From NCBI RefSeq assembly GCF_003667705.1, contig NZ_CP033019.1, positions 1,178,001 to 1,242,000 on the forward strand: a stretch of 64,000 nucleotides of DNA, written 5' to 3'. Shown here one piece after another: positions 36,573-45,575 of this stretch. This DNA is from Janthinobacterium agaricidamnosum. Its GTDB lineage: Bacteria; Pseudomonadota; Gammaproteobacteria; Burkholderiales; Burkholderiaceae_D. Below the pieces are notes generated by a model. It ran no database searches. It had not been told where the DNA came from and was given only the letters and a program-made list of their open reading frames with translations. Both the position numbers and the translations under genes were made by a program. Position 1 is the first letter of the stretch, and the number at the start of each line of letters is the position of its first letter.

Positions 36573-37239
36573 TGCTGCTGACGGGGCGGGAGCAGGAATA
36601 CCTGCTGCACGCCATACTCGGCGCGCATGGCATCGCCGAGTCCGGCGATTTCTTTCTGTGGAGCCAGGGGCCGTTGCAAACGCTGTTGCCGCACGACTTA
36701 TTAATGTGCGCGCAGCTGGGCGCCGACGGGGCCGTGCTGCGCAGCGAAGCCTGGCACAGCATCGTGCCTGATCACGCGCAGCTGCGCGAGCGCCACGGCC
36801 AGCTGGCGCGCCTGGCGCTGGTCTGGCGCGCGGGCGGACAAAGGGCGGGCGTCATCGACGGCGTGCTGGTGCACGGCAGCGTGGGTGAGGGGGCGGCAGC
36901 TTTTTTGCCCTGTTCGCCATGGGAACCGTGGACGCGGCACGCCAGGCATACGCGCTGGAATTGCTGCTGCCCTACCTGCACCTGCACTGGCTGGCGCTGC
37001 CAGGCAGTACACGTGCGCCCCTGGCCGGGCCGGGCGCCACGCGCGCGGCCAGTGCGCGCGAGCTGGAAGTACTGCATTGGGTGCGCGAGGGGAAGAGCAA
37101 TGACGAGGTGGGGCAAATCCTCGGCATCAGCGGCACCACCGTGAAAAGCCATTTGCAGCGCATCTATAAATTATTGGGCGTGAGCAACCGCACGCAAGCC
37201 GTCTCGCGCGGCATCGCGCTGCGTCTGCTCAGCCATTAA
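36569..37239 (+). pseudogene. epsA: EpsA-like LuxR-type regulator, frameshifted
   Basis: Two overlapping frames together make one LuxR-type regulator. The N-terminal half (36569 to about 36900) contains FFLWSQGPLQTLLPHDLLMCAQLG, like the sensor part of EpsA of XrtB clusters. The C-terminal half (about 36905-37239) carries the LuxR helix-turn-helix with ARELEVLHWVREGKSNDEVG and GTTVKSHLQRIYKLLGVSNR. The switch between frames occurs at a run of six T (36901-36906). A seventh T would give a single 223-residue protein through Ala-Ala-Phe-Phe-Ala-Leu-Phe-Ala-Met-Gly. As written, the first frame runs on in unrelated sequence to 37144. It ends tail to tail with the I9-like gene. Confidence 0.8.
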
Positions 37240-37640
37240 CGCTGATCCTGTATTGTATTCTTGCCGTTGCCGCCGCCATCCTGCGTGTGTTCGATGCTGC
37301 CGGGCGACACCCGCGCCACGTCGGGGCTCGCTTGCAGGCGCGCCACTTCGTCCAGCGTCAGCATGGCGGCAAAACCATTGAAGGCCGTCGTATAGCGATA
37401 TTGCACGGGAGCATCGGGTACCAGCGCCAGCACGGCGCGCTGCTGCGCTTCCAGCTGGGCCGTGTAGCGCCGCGCGGCGTCGCTGTTCGTATCGAGCCCA
37501 TGCATGCCGTCCGCCTGCGAGGCCAGCGGCGGGGCGCGCAATTGCACCAGATACGATAGCCGCGCCGCGGCGGCCTGCGCCGCGACAGGCAGCGCATGGA
37601 CGCTGGCCAGGATGGCAATACTGAGGCGAAATGCGGACAT
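37236..37640 (-). CDS. Standalone I9 (subtilase propeptide) inhibitor-like secreted protein
   Basis: The 134-residue protein has a signal peptide (MSAFRLSIAILASVHALPVAAQA) and then a region that parallels the propeptide of the adjacent S8 protease. YLVQLRAPPLAS, QYRYTTAFNGFAAMLTLDEVARLQASPDVARVSP and the spacing between them match the protease's YIVQLTDKPIAS, QYQYKIVLNGFSALLTDAEVRQLQAS. No catalytic domain follows. It ends in a Gly/Asn-rich tail. It may be a free inhibitor or chaperone of the protease, or a remnant of a duplicated one. A terminator lies between the two genes. Confidence 0.75.
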   Translation of the reverse strand: MSAFRLSIAILASVHALPVAAQAAAARLSYLVQLRAPPLASQADGMHGLDTNSDAARRYTAQLEAQQRAVLALVPDAPVQYRYTTAFNGFAAMLTLDEVARLQASPDVARVSPGSIEHTQDGGGNGKNTIQDQR

Positions 37641-37693
37641 GCAAGCTCCCTTGGCGCATGGCGCCCATGCGCCGATTGTACGCGCGTCGCGTA

Positions 37694-37719
37694 TAAAAAA
37701 CGCGCCCCGCAGGGCGCGC
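37694..37719 (-). terminator. Terminator of the S8 protease gene
   Basis: On the minus strand CGCGCCC-TGCG-GGGCGCG forms a 7-bp stem followed by six T. It starts about 25 bp after the protease stop. Confidence 0.82.
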
Positions 37720-37744
37720 CGTGTTATTGCCTGGAGCGACACCG

Positions 37745-40700
37745 TTACAGCTTGGCATCCACCTTCACGTTGCGCTGGCTGGGAACGGCCAGCGGCAGCG
37801 GGTTGTTGGTCTCCACCGACAGCACGGTGGTGGACGCGGCCGCATTGTTGCCATCAAGGAAGACTACGCCGCCCAGGTAGCGCTTGCCCGTTTCCAGTCC
37901 CGACCAGCTGACGCCGGCCGTGGCGCTGCCGCCCACGTACACCTTGCTGGGCAGGGTGGCTTTCAGGTTGCCGCCCTTGTCGGCTGTCGTGACGACGGCC
38001 GACGACAGGCCGAAGCCGGTCGACACGCCATTTGCCACTTCGTAGCCGATCACGCACACCTTGTAGCTGCCCGCCGCCGGGGTGGTCAAGGTGATGGACT
38101 CGTTCGAACCGGCCGTGGCCGAGGTGGCGACGGTTGCGCCGGTACTGTTGAGCAGCAGCAGGTCGAGGTCATTGCCGGCGCCCTCGGTCGTGTCGCGGTC
38201 GAATATTTCGAAGCGCGCCACGACGGTGCTGGCGGGAATGCTGACATTGACCGCGCGCACGCCGCTGCCGCCCGCCTTGCACGCGGCAGCCATCTGTTCC
38301 AGCGTGTCGACGCTGCCCGGCGCGGCCTGGCTGATGGTTTGCTCGCTGCGCGCCACTTCCTTCAGGCCGCCCGTCGCCGCGCCCACCTTGCCGGCAAAGC
38401 CGGTGGACAGCGTCAGCGAACGCAGGCCGCTGACCTTGTCGGCCTGCAGCAATGCCGGCGACTGTACCGCGCGGCCCGAGCGGGCCGTGACGGGGCTGCG
38501 CACCGTGTGCACGCCGTCGCTCCACACGAGGGCGCCGTACTGCCAGGCATTGTCCGGCGCCGTGGTGCGCGTCAGGGTCACGGTGAAGGACTTGGTTTCG
38601 CCGGGCGCGAGCAGCAGGGTGGCAGGCGAAACCGCCACGCTGTAGCCGCTGACCGAAGCGCTGGCCGTGTAGGTGGCGCTGCTGCTGCCCACGTTGGTGA
38701 CGCGGCGCGTCACCGTTTGCGTGCCCAGCACGTTGCCGATGGTGATGGACGGCATGTTCAGGTTGTAGCCGGCCAGGGTGCCGCCCGCGCATTCGGCCGT
38801 CATGCCGACGCCGCACATGTATTTCTTGTAGTCGGCCAGGCTGGCGTCATACACGAGGCCGGGATCGGTCGCCTTGTTCGGCGTCACGTGGCCGGCGCCC
38901 TGGCCCCAAGGCAGGATGCCGCGCGCGTCGCCCGCCTGAACGTCGGGCAGGGTGGTGCTGCCGGTCGTCATCAGGGCCGATTTGATGGCGGCCGGGCTCC
39001 AGTCCGGGTGCTGCTGGCGCAGCAGGGCGGCCAGGCCGGCCACGTGCGGGCTGGCCATCGAAGTGCCTTGCAGGAAGATGTAGGCTTGCGGCGGCACCAG
39101 GCTGCCATCCTGCACGGCGTCGCGCTGGGCGCGCGACAGGGCAGGCGTGCCGCCGGCCAGAATGTCCACGCCAGGGGCCGTGACGTCCGGCTTGAGCAGG
39201 TTGGCGTCGTACAGGTTCGGGCCGCGCGACGAGAAGTCGGCCACCACGGGGGCGGCGGGGCCGTTGCCGTTGGTGACGAAACGCGAGATGGCGGCCGTGG
39301 CCGTGCCCGTTTGCGCCTGGGCATTGATCAGCGCGCCATCGGCGGCGCTCACGTGCACGGCCGGCAGCACATGCGGGTCGGACACCAGACCGATGCCCGT
39401 GTCGACCAGCACCATGCCGGCGCCGCCCGCTTCGAGCACGGCGACGCCCTTGTCGGTACGCGCCGTGGTGCCGCGCAGGCAGCTGACGACCTTGCCGGCC
39501 ACCTTGGCCGGGTCCAGCAGGGCCACGCCGCCGTTGTCGCCGGCGCGGTAGCACAGCGCCAGTTTTTGCGCATCGGCGCCGGGCAAGCCCGCATCCTGGG
39601 CGCGGATCAGGGTGGTGGCCGGCAGCGGGTTGTAGTTGAGAGAGGCGCCCGTGTAGCTGGCGCCGTTGCTGAGAGTCACTTTGGCTTGGTTGGCGCGGTT
39701 GTGCGTCGAAGCGGCCACAGTGGTGATCCATGGGCTGACGTGAGCCACGGTATTGGCTGGCCCGGCATTGCCGGCGGACGCGGCAACGAAGACGCCCGCG
39801 TTCGACGCGTGCAGGAACGCTTGCTCGACCGGGTCGTTGACGGTGCCGCCGCCGCTGATCGAGTAATTGATCACGTGTACGCCGTCCTGCACGGCTTTTT
39901 CGATCGCCGCCACGCTGTCGCCGCCGTAGCAGCCGTTTTTCGCGCCGGTCGGCTGGGTGGCCAGGTTGTACGACCAGCACACCTTGTAGACGGACAGGCG
40001 GGCGCGCGGCGCCACGCCGGAAATGGCGCCCAGCGGCGAACCGCCGACAGTGACGGGCACGCCCGCATTGCCGCCCGCGGTGGATGAGGTATGCGTGCCG
40101 TGGCCGCCTTCGCCATTCGGGTCGCCGATGGAATCGCGCGGCGAGGTGTATTCGCTCCAGTGCTGGATCTTGTCCGTCTCGGTCAGGCGCACGGCGTTGA
40201 AATACTGCGCGCCGAGCAGCTTGTTGTTGCAATGGTCTTGCGTAAAGCCTTCGCCCGTCTGGCAGCTGCCTTTCCAGGCGGCCGGCGGAGCGCCGTAGGC
40301 CAGGGTGGCGTTCGGATCGAAGGTCGGTGCGCCGTTGGCGTCGACCTTGTCCGCATACGACAGGTTTTCCGGCCACACGCCGCCATCGACGATGCCGATG
40401 ATGATGTCCTCGCCCGCATGCTGCTTGCCGCCCAGCTGGCTCCACAGGCCGCCCGGCTGGTCCAGGCCCAGGAAGGTGGGCGTGTAGTTCGTCTGCAGGG
40501 CGCGCGGCTCGTCGGGGGCGATGCTGGCCACTTCGCCGCTCGCTTGCAGCTGGCGCACTTCGGCGTCCGTCAGCAGGGCGGAGAAACCGTTGAGGACGAT
40601 CTTGTACTGGTATTGCACGGGCGCGGCGGCGACGAGTGCTTGTACCCGGGCCTGTTTCTGCTCAAGGTAGTCGCCGTACAGCTGCACTTGCGCGCTGGCC

Positions 40701-40897
40701 AGGTCGAGGCGGCCGCCGGCGGCAGGCTGGGTGGCGCTCAGGCCTTCCACCGAGCCGGTGTAGGAGGCGATCGGTTTGTCGGTCAACTGCACGATGTAGG
40801 GGCGGCGCAGGTCGTCGGCGTGGGCCTGGAAGCTGAGGCTGGCAAACAGGCTCAGCACGGCGAGCGAAATGGGACGCAAGGCGGGACGGAATGTCAT
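37745..40897 (-). CDS. Secreted S8 family serine protease (subtilase)
   Basis: The 1050-residue protein has a signal peptide (to about residue 27) and an I9 propeptide (about 32-130). The peptidase S8 domain carries the complete catalytic triad: Asp171 in IVDGG, His266 in GHGTH and Ser613 in GTSMASPHVAG. A protease-associated insert (about 430-540) splits the domain. Fn3-like and pre-peptidase C-terminal-like regions follow. The start at 40897 begins the signal peptide. The frame remains open to 41311, but that part overlaps the next gene and looks like shadow sequence. It would be exported, perhaps by the secretion operon downstream, and act in the matrix or on surface proteins. Confidence 0.93.
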   Translation of the reverse strand: MTFRPALRPISLAVLSLFASLSFQAHADDLRRPYIVQLTDKPIASYTGSVEGLSATQPAAGGRLDLASAQVQLYGDYLEQKQARVQALVAAAPVQYQYKIVLNGFSALLTDAEVRQLQASGEVASIAPDEPRALQTNYTPTFLGLDQPGGLWSQLGGKQHAGEDIIIGIVDGGVWPENLSYADKVDANGAPTFDPNATLAYGAPPAAWKGSCQTGEGFTQDHCNNKLLGAQYFNAVRLTETDKIQHWSEYTSPRDSIGDPNGEGGHGTHTSSTAGGNAGVPVTVGGSPLGAISGVAPRARLSVYKVCWSYNLATQPTGAKNGCYGGDSVAAIEKAVQDGVHVINYSISGGGTVNDPVEQAFLHASNAGVFVAASAGNAGPANTVAHVSPWITTVAASTHNRANQAKVTLSNGASYTGASLNYNPLPATTLIRAQDAGLPGADAQKLALCYRAGDNGGVALLDPAKVAGKVVSCLRGTTARTDKGVAVLEAGGAGMVLVDTGIGLVSDPHVLPAVHVSAADGALINAQAQTGTATAAISRFVTNGNGPAAPVVADFSSRGPNLYDANLLKPDVTAPGVDILAGGTPALSRAQRDAVQDGSLVPPQAYIFLQGTSMASPHVAGLAALLRQQHPDWSPAAIKSALMTTGSTTLPDVQAGDARGILPWGQGAGHVTPNKATDPGLVYDASLADYKKYMCGVGMTAECAGGTLAGYNLNMPSITIGNVLGTQTVTRRVTNVGSSSATYTASASVSGYSVAVSPATLLLAPGETKSFTVTLTRTTAPDNAWQYGALVWSDGVHTVRSPVTARSGRAVQSPALLQADKVSGLRSLTLSTGFAGKVGAATGGLKEVARSEQTISQAAPGSVDTLEQMAAACKAGGSGVRAVNVSIPASTVVARFEIFDRDTTEGAGNDLDLLLLNSTGATVATSATAGSNESITLTTPAAGSYKVCVIGYEVANGVSTGFGLSSAVVTTADKGGNLKATLPSKVYVGGSATAGVSWSGLETGKRYLGGVVFLDGNNAAASTTVLSVETNNPLPLAVPSQRNVKVDAKL

Positions 40898-40940
40898 GTC
40901 GGGTTTCCTGGTGACGGTAGCGGGAATCGAAAGGGATAAA

Positions 40941-41699
40941 TCAGGCTTGCTGGCGGCGGCGCGCCGCGAAACCGATGCCTGCCAGGCCCAGCAGCAGCAT
41001 CGCGTAGGTCGATGGCTCCGGTACCGAGGCGACGATATTGTCGAGCGCAAACTGGCCCTTGTTGCTGTTGAAGGCGTTGCAACTGCCGGCTGTGTTGCAA
41101 GTGAAACCGAAGAAGGCCAGCGACGCGAACTGCTGGCTGCCGAAGTTGGCGCTGGTGTTGTAGCGCTGGAACTGGAAGTTGCCGCCGAGCGGGCCGCCCA
41201 GCTGGTACGTTTCATACATGTAAGAGCCGTCCGCATAGAAGCCTTGCACGCGCAGCAGGCCGGCCACGGCCGGATAGGTGACGCCCTGCGCATAGCCGAT
41301 GAAGCTGGCATCGAAACCTTGCAGGCTGACGCTGCCGCCCGTCTTCAGCGGGTCCAGGTAGACGATGCCGTCGTTGAGGGCCGCATAGTAATTGCTCGTA
41401 TTGTTGGTCGGGCACGCCATGCCGCAGGCGGCCGGGTCCGTGCCGTCGAAGACTGCGCCGACCAGGTCGCCATTACTGGCGCCGTCGGCATTTGAGAGGC
41501 CCGTCAGCAGGAAATTTTTGAATTCCAGCGAGTCGCCGTGGCCGACGAACTGGCTGTCGAGATTATCGAAGTTGATCACGTCCGCGACGGCGGCGGGAGC
41601 CCAGGCGGCGGACAGGGCCAGGATGGCGGCGCCGGTCCACTGCTTGGCCGAGAAAGGACTTGCTGCGGCAGTTGCCTTCGAATGCACAATACGAGTCAT
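40941..41699 (-). CDS. PEP-CTERM protein (unclassified)
   Basis: The 252-residue protein has a signal peptide ending near Ala-Val-Ala-Asp and an INFDNL-type opening found in many PEP-CTERM families. Four Cys form two close pairs (CGMAC, and CNTAGSC), and the sorting signal VPEPSTYAMLLLGLAGIGFAARRR closes it. The body probably folds as a beta-sandwich. It precedes the S8 protease by 43 bp in the same direction, so the two may be co-transcribed. Confidence 0.87.
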   Translation of the reverse strand: MTRIVHSKATAAASPFSAKQWTGAAILALSAAWAPAAVADVINFDNLDSQFVGHGDSLEFKNFLLTGLSNADGASNGDLVGAVFDGTDPAACGMACPTNNTSNYYAALNDGIVYLDPLKTGGSVSLQGFDASFIGYAQGVTYPAVAGLLRVQGFYADGSYMYETYQLGGPLGGNFQFQRYNTSANFGSQQFASLAFFGFTCNTAGSCNAFNSNKGQFALDNIVASVPEPSTYAMLLLGLAGIGFAARRRQQA

Positions 41700-42186
41700 G
41701 AATTTTCCCTTGGTGATTATGTCGGATGCAATATGTTTTGCGTCTTGGATGCTGTCTTGGATGCTCTCTCCTGCGCGGCCGGATAGGATTAATGCGGACC
41801 CATGCGTAGAAAATTGATTTTTACTATAGCAAAAGAGGCAATTGCATTGTTTGATATTCTTTCAAATTTAATTTGAAAGTTACAAATAATGAATGAATAA
41901 AATTCATCATTTGCTATGGTTTGACAACCAAAAGTAGATAGTTTCCGCATTGAAAATAGTTGAATAATTGACTAGCCAGTCAGGCGCGCGCGGCGCCGTG
42001 CCCCTTTCGTACACACTGGATGGTTTCCGCAGGAATTTGTTGTTCACAGAGCAAAGAAAAGATTGTATTAACCATAACCGGCATGGTAGGCTGATAAGCA
42101 TCAGGCAAGCGCGTGTCGCCCGTGCGTGGCCATCCGCCGCGCACAGCGACGCAATGTATTGAAGGTAGGCAATAAGGAGTTACCGG
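41700..42186. other. 487-bp divergent region before the secretion operon
   Basis: The stretch 41810-41970 is very AT-rich. It holds a perfect inverted repeat at 41859-41879 (CTTTCAAAT, TTA, ATTTGAAAG) and an imperfect one near 41889-41912. A TTGACA at 41921-41926 has no clear -10 at normal spacing. No gene was recognised. It should contain the promoters of both the PEP-CTERM gene and the gspG operon. Confidence 0.55.
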
Positions 42187-42630
42187 ATGCATGCAGCACA
42201 CAGGCAGAACCTTGCGGCAACGCGCCATGCGCGCGGCTTTACCTTGCTCGAACTGCTGGTGGTCATCGTGATCATCGGCTTGCTGGCCGCGTATGTCGGC
42301 CCCAAGTATTTCGCCCAGCTGGGCAAATCCGAAGTGACGGTGGCCAAGGCGCAGATCGAGGCGTTTGAAAAATCGCTCGACACCTACCGCCTCGACGTGG
42401 GACGCTATCCGACCACGGAAGAGGGCCTGGCCGCGCTGCTGGCCGCGCCGCCCGCCGCCGGCACGCGCTGGAATGGCCCCTACCTGAAAAAAGCCGTGCC
42501 GCTCGATCCGTGGGGCCATGCGTATCAATACCGCGCACCGGGCAGCAAGGGCGAATATGACATCGTCTCGATGGGCAAGGATGGCCAGCCCGGCGGCAGC
42601 GGCGAAAACGCCGACATCAGCTCGCAATAA
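42187..42630 (+). CDS. gspG: Type II secretion major pseudopilin GspG
   Basis: The 147-residue protein has the prepilin site in RHARG-FTLLELLVVIVIIG with Glu5, the conserved PKYFAQLGKSEVTVAKAQI helix, the PTTEEGLAALL stretch and the C-terminal GKDGQPGGSGENADI, a calcium-binding loop typical of GspG. It forms the periplasmic pseudopilus. TAAGGAG lies about 7 bp before the ATG. It is the first gene of an operon that runs to 51621, and no prepilin peptidase gene is in the window. Confidence 0.95.
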   Translation: MHAAHRQNLAATRHARGFTLLELLVVIVIIGLLAAYVGPKYFAQLGKSEVTVAKAQIEAFEKSLDTYRLDVGRYPTTEEGLAALLAAPPAAGTRWNGPYLKKAVPLDPWGHAYQYRAPGSKGEYDIVSMGKDGQPGGSGENADISSQ

Positions 42631-42666
42631 CGCCAGCGCCATTCTTTTTCCTACGGACAAGCCATC

Positions 42667-43872
42667 ATGCAGTTTGAAGTACGCGCGCTTTCCACGGACC
42701 AGGCCGTAGCTACCTTGCATACGTGCGTGATCGACGGCCGCGACGAGGCGGACGCGCGCCGCCAAGCCGAGGCGCGCGGCCTGTTCGTCAGCGCCATCCG
42801 CCCCGTGCGGGCCACGCCGTTCAGCGCGGCCGGGCGCCAGCGCGCGCGGGCCTTGCCCCTGCTGCTGTTCAGCCAGGAATTGCTGGCGCTGCTGCAAGCG
42901 GGCCTGGGCATCGTCGAAGCGCTGGAAGCCTTGCTGGAAAAGGAAGCGTCGCCGGCCACGCGCAGCGTGCTCACGCGCCTGCTGGAAGGCTTGCGCGAAG
43001 GCAAGCGCTTTTCCGCCGTGCTGGCAGAGCAGGCCGAACTGTTTCCCCCCTTGTATATCGGCATCGTCAAGGCGGCCGAGGGCACGAGCGACTTGCCGCG
43101 CGCGCTGTCGCGCTACATCGACTACCAGCAGCGCATCGATACGGTGCGCAGTAAAATCGTCAGCGCCGCCATCTATCCGACTATTTTGCTGGCCGTGGGC
43201 GGCGGCGTCAGCGCCTTTCTGATCAGCTATGTGGTGCCCCGTTTCGCCGAGGTCTACCAGGGCGCCGGGCGCAATCTGCCGTGGATGTCGCAAGTGATGC
43301 TCAGCTGGGGCCAGTTCGTCACGCAGCATGGCGTGCTGCTGTTGCTGGGGCTGCTGATCACCGGCAGCGGCGTGTTCACTGCCGTGCGGCGCGCGCTGCG
43401 CCATGGCGGCGTGGCGCGCCTGCTGGCGAAGTTGCCGGGCATCGGCGAGCGCGTGCGCATCTATGAACTGTCGCGCCTGTACCTGACCCTGGGCATGCTG
43501 GCCGAAGGGGGCATTACCATCGTGCAGGCGATTGCCACCGTGCAAGCGATGGTCTCGCCGGGCATGCAGGCCTCCTTGCAAGGCGCGCGCGGCGCCATCG
43601 AGGCGGGCCAGCCGCTGTCGTCCGCCTTCGAGCAGCATCAATTGACGACGCCGATTTCCCTGCGCATGCTGCGCGTGGGCGAGCGCACGGGCGACATGGG
43701 GCCCATGCTGACGCAGTCGGCCGCCTTTTACGACGGCGAAATCAGCCGCTGGATCGACCGTTTTACGCGCACCTTCGAACCCTTGCTGATGGCCGCCATC
43801 GGCCTGGTCGTGGGCGCCATCGTGATCCTGCTGTACATGCCCATCTTTGACCTTGCCGGCGATATTTCATGA
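42667..43872 (+). CDS. gspF: Type II secretion inner-membrane platform protein GspF
   Basis: The 401-residue protein has two T2SF domains (about residues 68-190 and 270-392). Membrane helices lie near 165-190, 215-235 and 375-395. Typical motifs include LLLFSQELLALLQAGLGI and, in the second repeat, LARLYLTLG-like and LSSAFEQ segments. The N-terminal part is shorter than in some GspF proteins but the layout is complete. Its stop overlaps the gspE start. Confidence 0.93.
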   Translation: MQFEVRALSTDQAVATLHTCVIDGRDEADARRQAEARGLFVSAIRPVRATPFSAAGRQRARALPLLLFSQELLALLQAGLGIVEALEALLEKEASPATRSVLTRLLEGLREGKRFSAVLAEQAELFPPLYIGIVKAAEGTSDLPRALSRYIDYQQRIDTVRSKIVSAAIYPTILLAVGGGVSAFLISYVVPRFAEVYQGAGRNLPWMSQVMLSWGQFVTQHGVLLLLGLLITGSGVFTAVRRALRHGGVARLLAKLPGIGERVRIYELSRLYLTLGMLAEGGITIVQAIATVQAMVSPGMQASLQGARGAIEAGQPLSSAFEQHQLTTPISLRMLRVGERTGDMGPMLTQSAAFYDGEISRWIDRFTRTFEPLLMAAIGLVVGAIVILLYMPIFDLAGDIS

Positions 43873-45575
43873 TGCAGAGCGCAGCCGAATCCACCGCGGC
43901 CATCGCGGCCATCGACCCCGCGCTGCTGCAGCGCGCGCGCATGCTGAGCCGGCAATCGAAGCGCAGCCTGGTCGAGGAATTGCAGGAGCTGAGCGGCATC
44001 GAGGCGCGCGCCGTGGTGCGCGCACTGGCGCGCCCGTTCGGCCTGGACGTGCTGGAAACGGCCGACATGCTGGCCTTGTCTCCCGCCTTCGATGTGCTGC
44101 CCCTGTCGCAGGCACTGGCGCGCCACAGCGTGCTGCTGCGCGCCGCCGACGGTCAGCTGCTGGGCGTGATCGCCGACCCCTTCGACCTCGACCTGCAAAC
44201 CTGGCTCGGCGCGCGCGCGGGGCAGGGCGTGTTGGACGTGCGCCTGGCGCTGCAGGCCGACATCGGCGCCTACCTGTCGAAGCAGGAAGAATCGGCGCGC
44301 GCCGTCGACAGCCTGCTGCCCGGCGCGGCGAACGATGCGCGGCGCGACGGCAAGACGGCCGCCGTGCTGTCGTTCGCCAGCGTGTCGGAAGCGGCCAGCC
44401 CCGCCGTCAAGCTGGTCAACTCGACCCTGTATGACGCCCTGAAGGCGGGCGCCTCGGACATCCACCTGGAAAGCACGGCCGGCGGCTTGGCCGTCAAGTA
44501 CCGCGTCGACGGCGTGCTCGATCACGCCACGTCCGTCAACGGCATCGAAGTGGCAGAACACATCATCTCGCGCCTGAAAGTGCTGGCCGAACTCGATATC
44601 GCCGAGCGCCGCGTGCCGCAGGACGGCAGCTTCCGCGTCGAGGCGGGCGGGCGCGAAATCGATTTGCGCGTCTCCATCATGCCCAGCATCCATGGCGAGG
44701 ACGCCGTCATCCGCATCCTCGACAAGCGCGCCATGATCGAGGCCTACGGCGCGCTGACCCTGGAAGCGCTGGGCTTTGACGCGCCCTCGCTCGAAGCCCT
44801 GCGCGCGCTGGCCCAGGAAGCCTACGGCATGCTGCTCGTGACCGGTCCCACGGGCTCGGGCAAGACGACGACCCTGTATGCGGCGCTGACGGAAATCCAT
44901 AACGGGCGCGAAAAGATCATCACCATCGAGGACCCCGTCGAATACCAGCTGCCCGGCATCCTGCAAATCCCCGTGAATGAAAAGAAGGGGCTGACCTTCG
45001 CCAAGGGCTTGCGCTCGATCCTGCGCCACGACCCCGATAAAATCATGGTGGGCGAGATCCGCGACCGCGAGACGGCGGAAATTGCCGTGCAATCTGCCCT
45101 CACGGGCCATCTGGTGCTCACCACCGTGCATGCGAATAATGTGTTCGACGTGTTTGGCCGCTTTACCCACATGGGCATCGATCCGTATGCCTTCGTCTCG
45201 GCCCTGAACGGCATCTGGGCACAGCGCCTGATCCGCACCAACTGCCCCCATTGCGCCACCGACTACACGCCCGACGATGGAGAACTGGCCAGCGTGGGCC
45301 TGGCGCGCGCCGACGTGGCAGGCTATGAATTCAAGCAGGGCAAGGGCTGCGGCGACTGCCGCGGCACGGGCTACAAGGGACGCCGCTCGATCGCCGAGAT
45401 TCTCGTGCTGACCGATGAAATCCGCGAACTGATCGTCGATAAAAAACCGATCCGCCAGATCAAGGCGGCCGCGTATGCGAACGGCACGCGCAGCCTGCGC
45501 CTGGCGGCGCTGGAACTGGTCAAGCGGGGCGCCACCACCATCACGGAAATCAAGAGGGTCACCCTGCATGCGTAG
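43869..45575 (+). CDS. gspE: Type II secretion ATPase GspE
   Basis: The 568-residue protein has an N-terminal MshEN/GspE-N domain (about residues 35-135). The ATPase core carries GPTGSGKTTTLYAAL (Walker A, about 325), the Asp box IITIEDPVEYQL, the Walker B region LRHDPDKIMVGEIRD, a His box (LTTVHAN), and the four-Cys zinc motif with CPHC (about 460) and CGDC (about 496). This full set indicates an active secretion ATPase at the inner membrane. The next gene starts inside its last codons (8-bp overlap). Confidence 0.95.
   Translation: MMQSAAESTAAIAAIDPALLQRARMLSRQSKRSLVEELQELSGIEARAVVRALARPFGLDVLETADMLALSPAFDVLPLSQALARHSVLLRAADGQLLGVIADPFDLDLQTWLGARAGQGVLDVRLALQADIGAYLSKQEESARAVDSLLPGAANDARRDGKTAAVLSFASVSEAASPAVKLVNSTLYDALKAGASDIHLESTAGGLAVKYRVDGVLDHATSVNGIEVAEHIISRLKVLAELDIAERRVPQDGSFRVEAGGREIDLRVSIMPSIHGEDAVIRILDKRAMIEAYGALTLEALGFDAPSLEALRALAQEAYGMLLVTGPTGSGKTTTLYAALTEIHNGREKIITIEDPVEYQLPGILQIPVNEKKGLTFAKGLRSILRHDPDKIMVGEIRDRETAEIAVQSALTGHLVLTTVHANNVFDVFGRFTHMGIDPYAFVSALNGIWAQRLIRTNCPHCATDYTPDDGELASVGLARADVAGYEFKQGKGCGDCRGTGYKGRRSIAEILVLTDEIRELIVDKKPIRQIKAAAYANGTRSLRLAALELVKRGATTITEIKRVTLHA

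Noticed and set aside
40898..41311. N-terminal extension of the S8 protease frame
   Set aside because: It overlaps the PEP-CTERM gene in another frame and precedes a complete signal peptide that starts at 40897.
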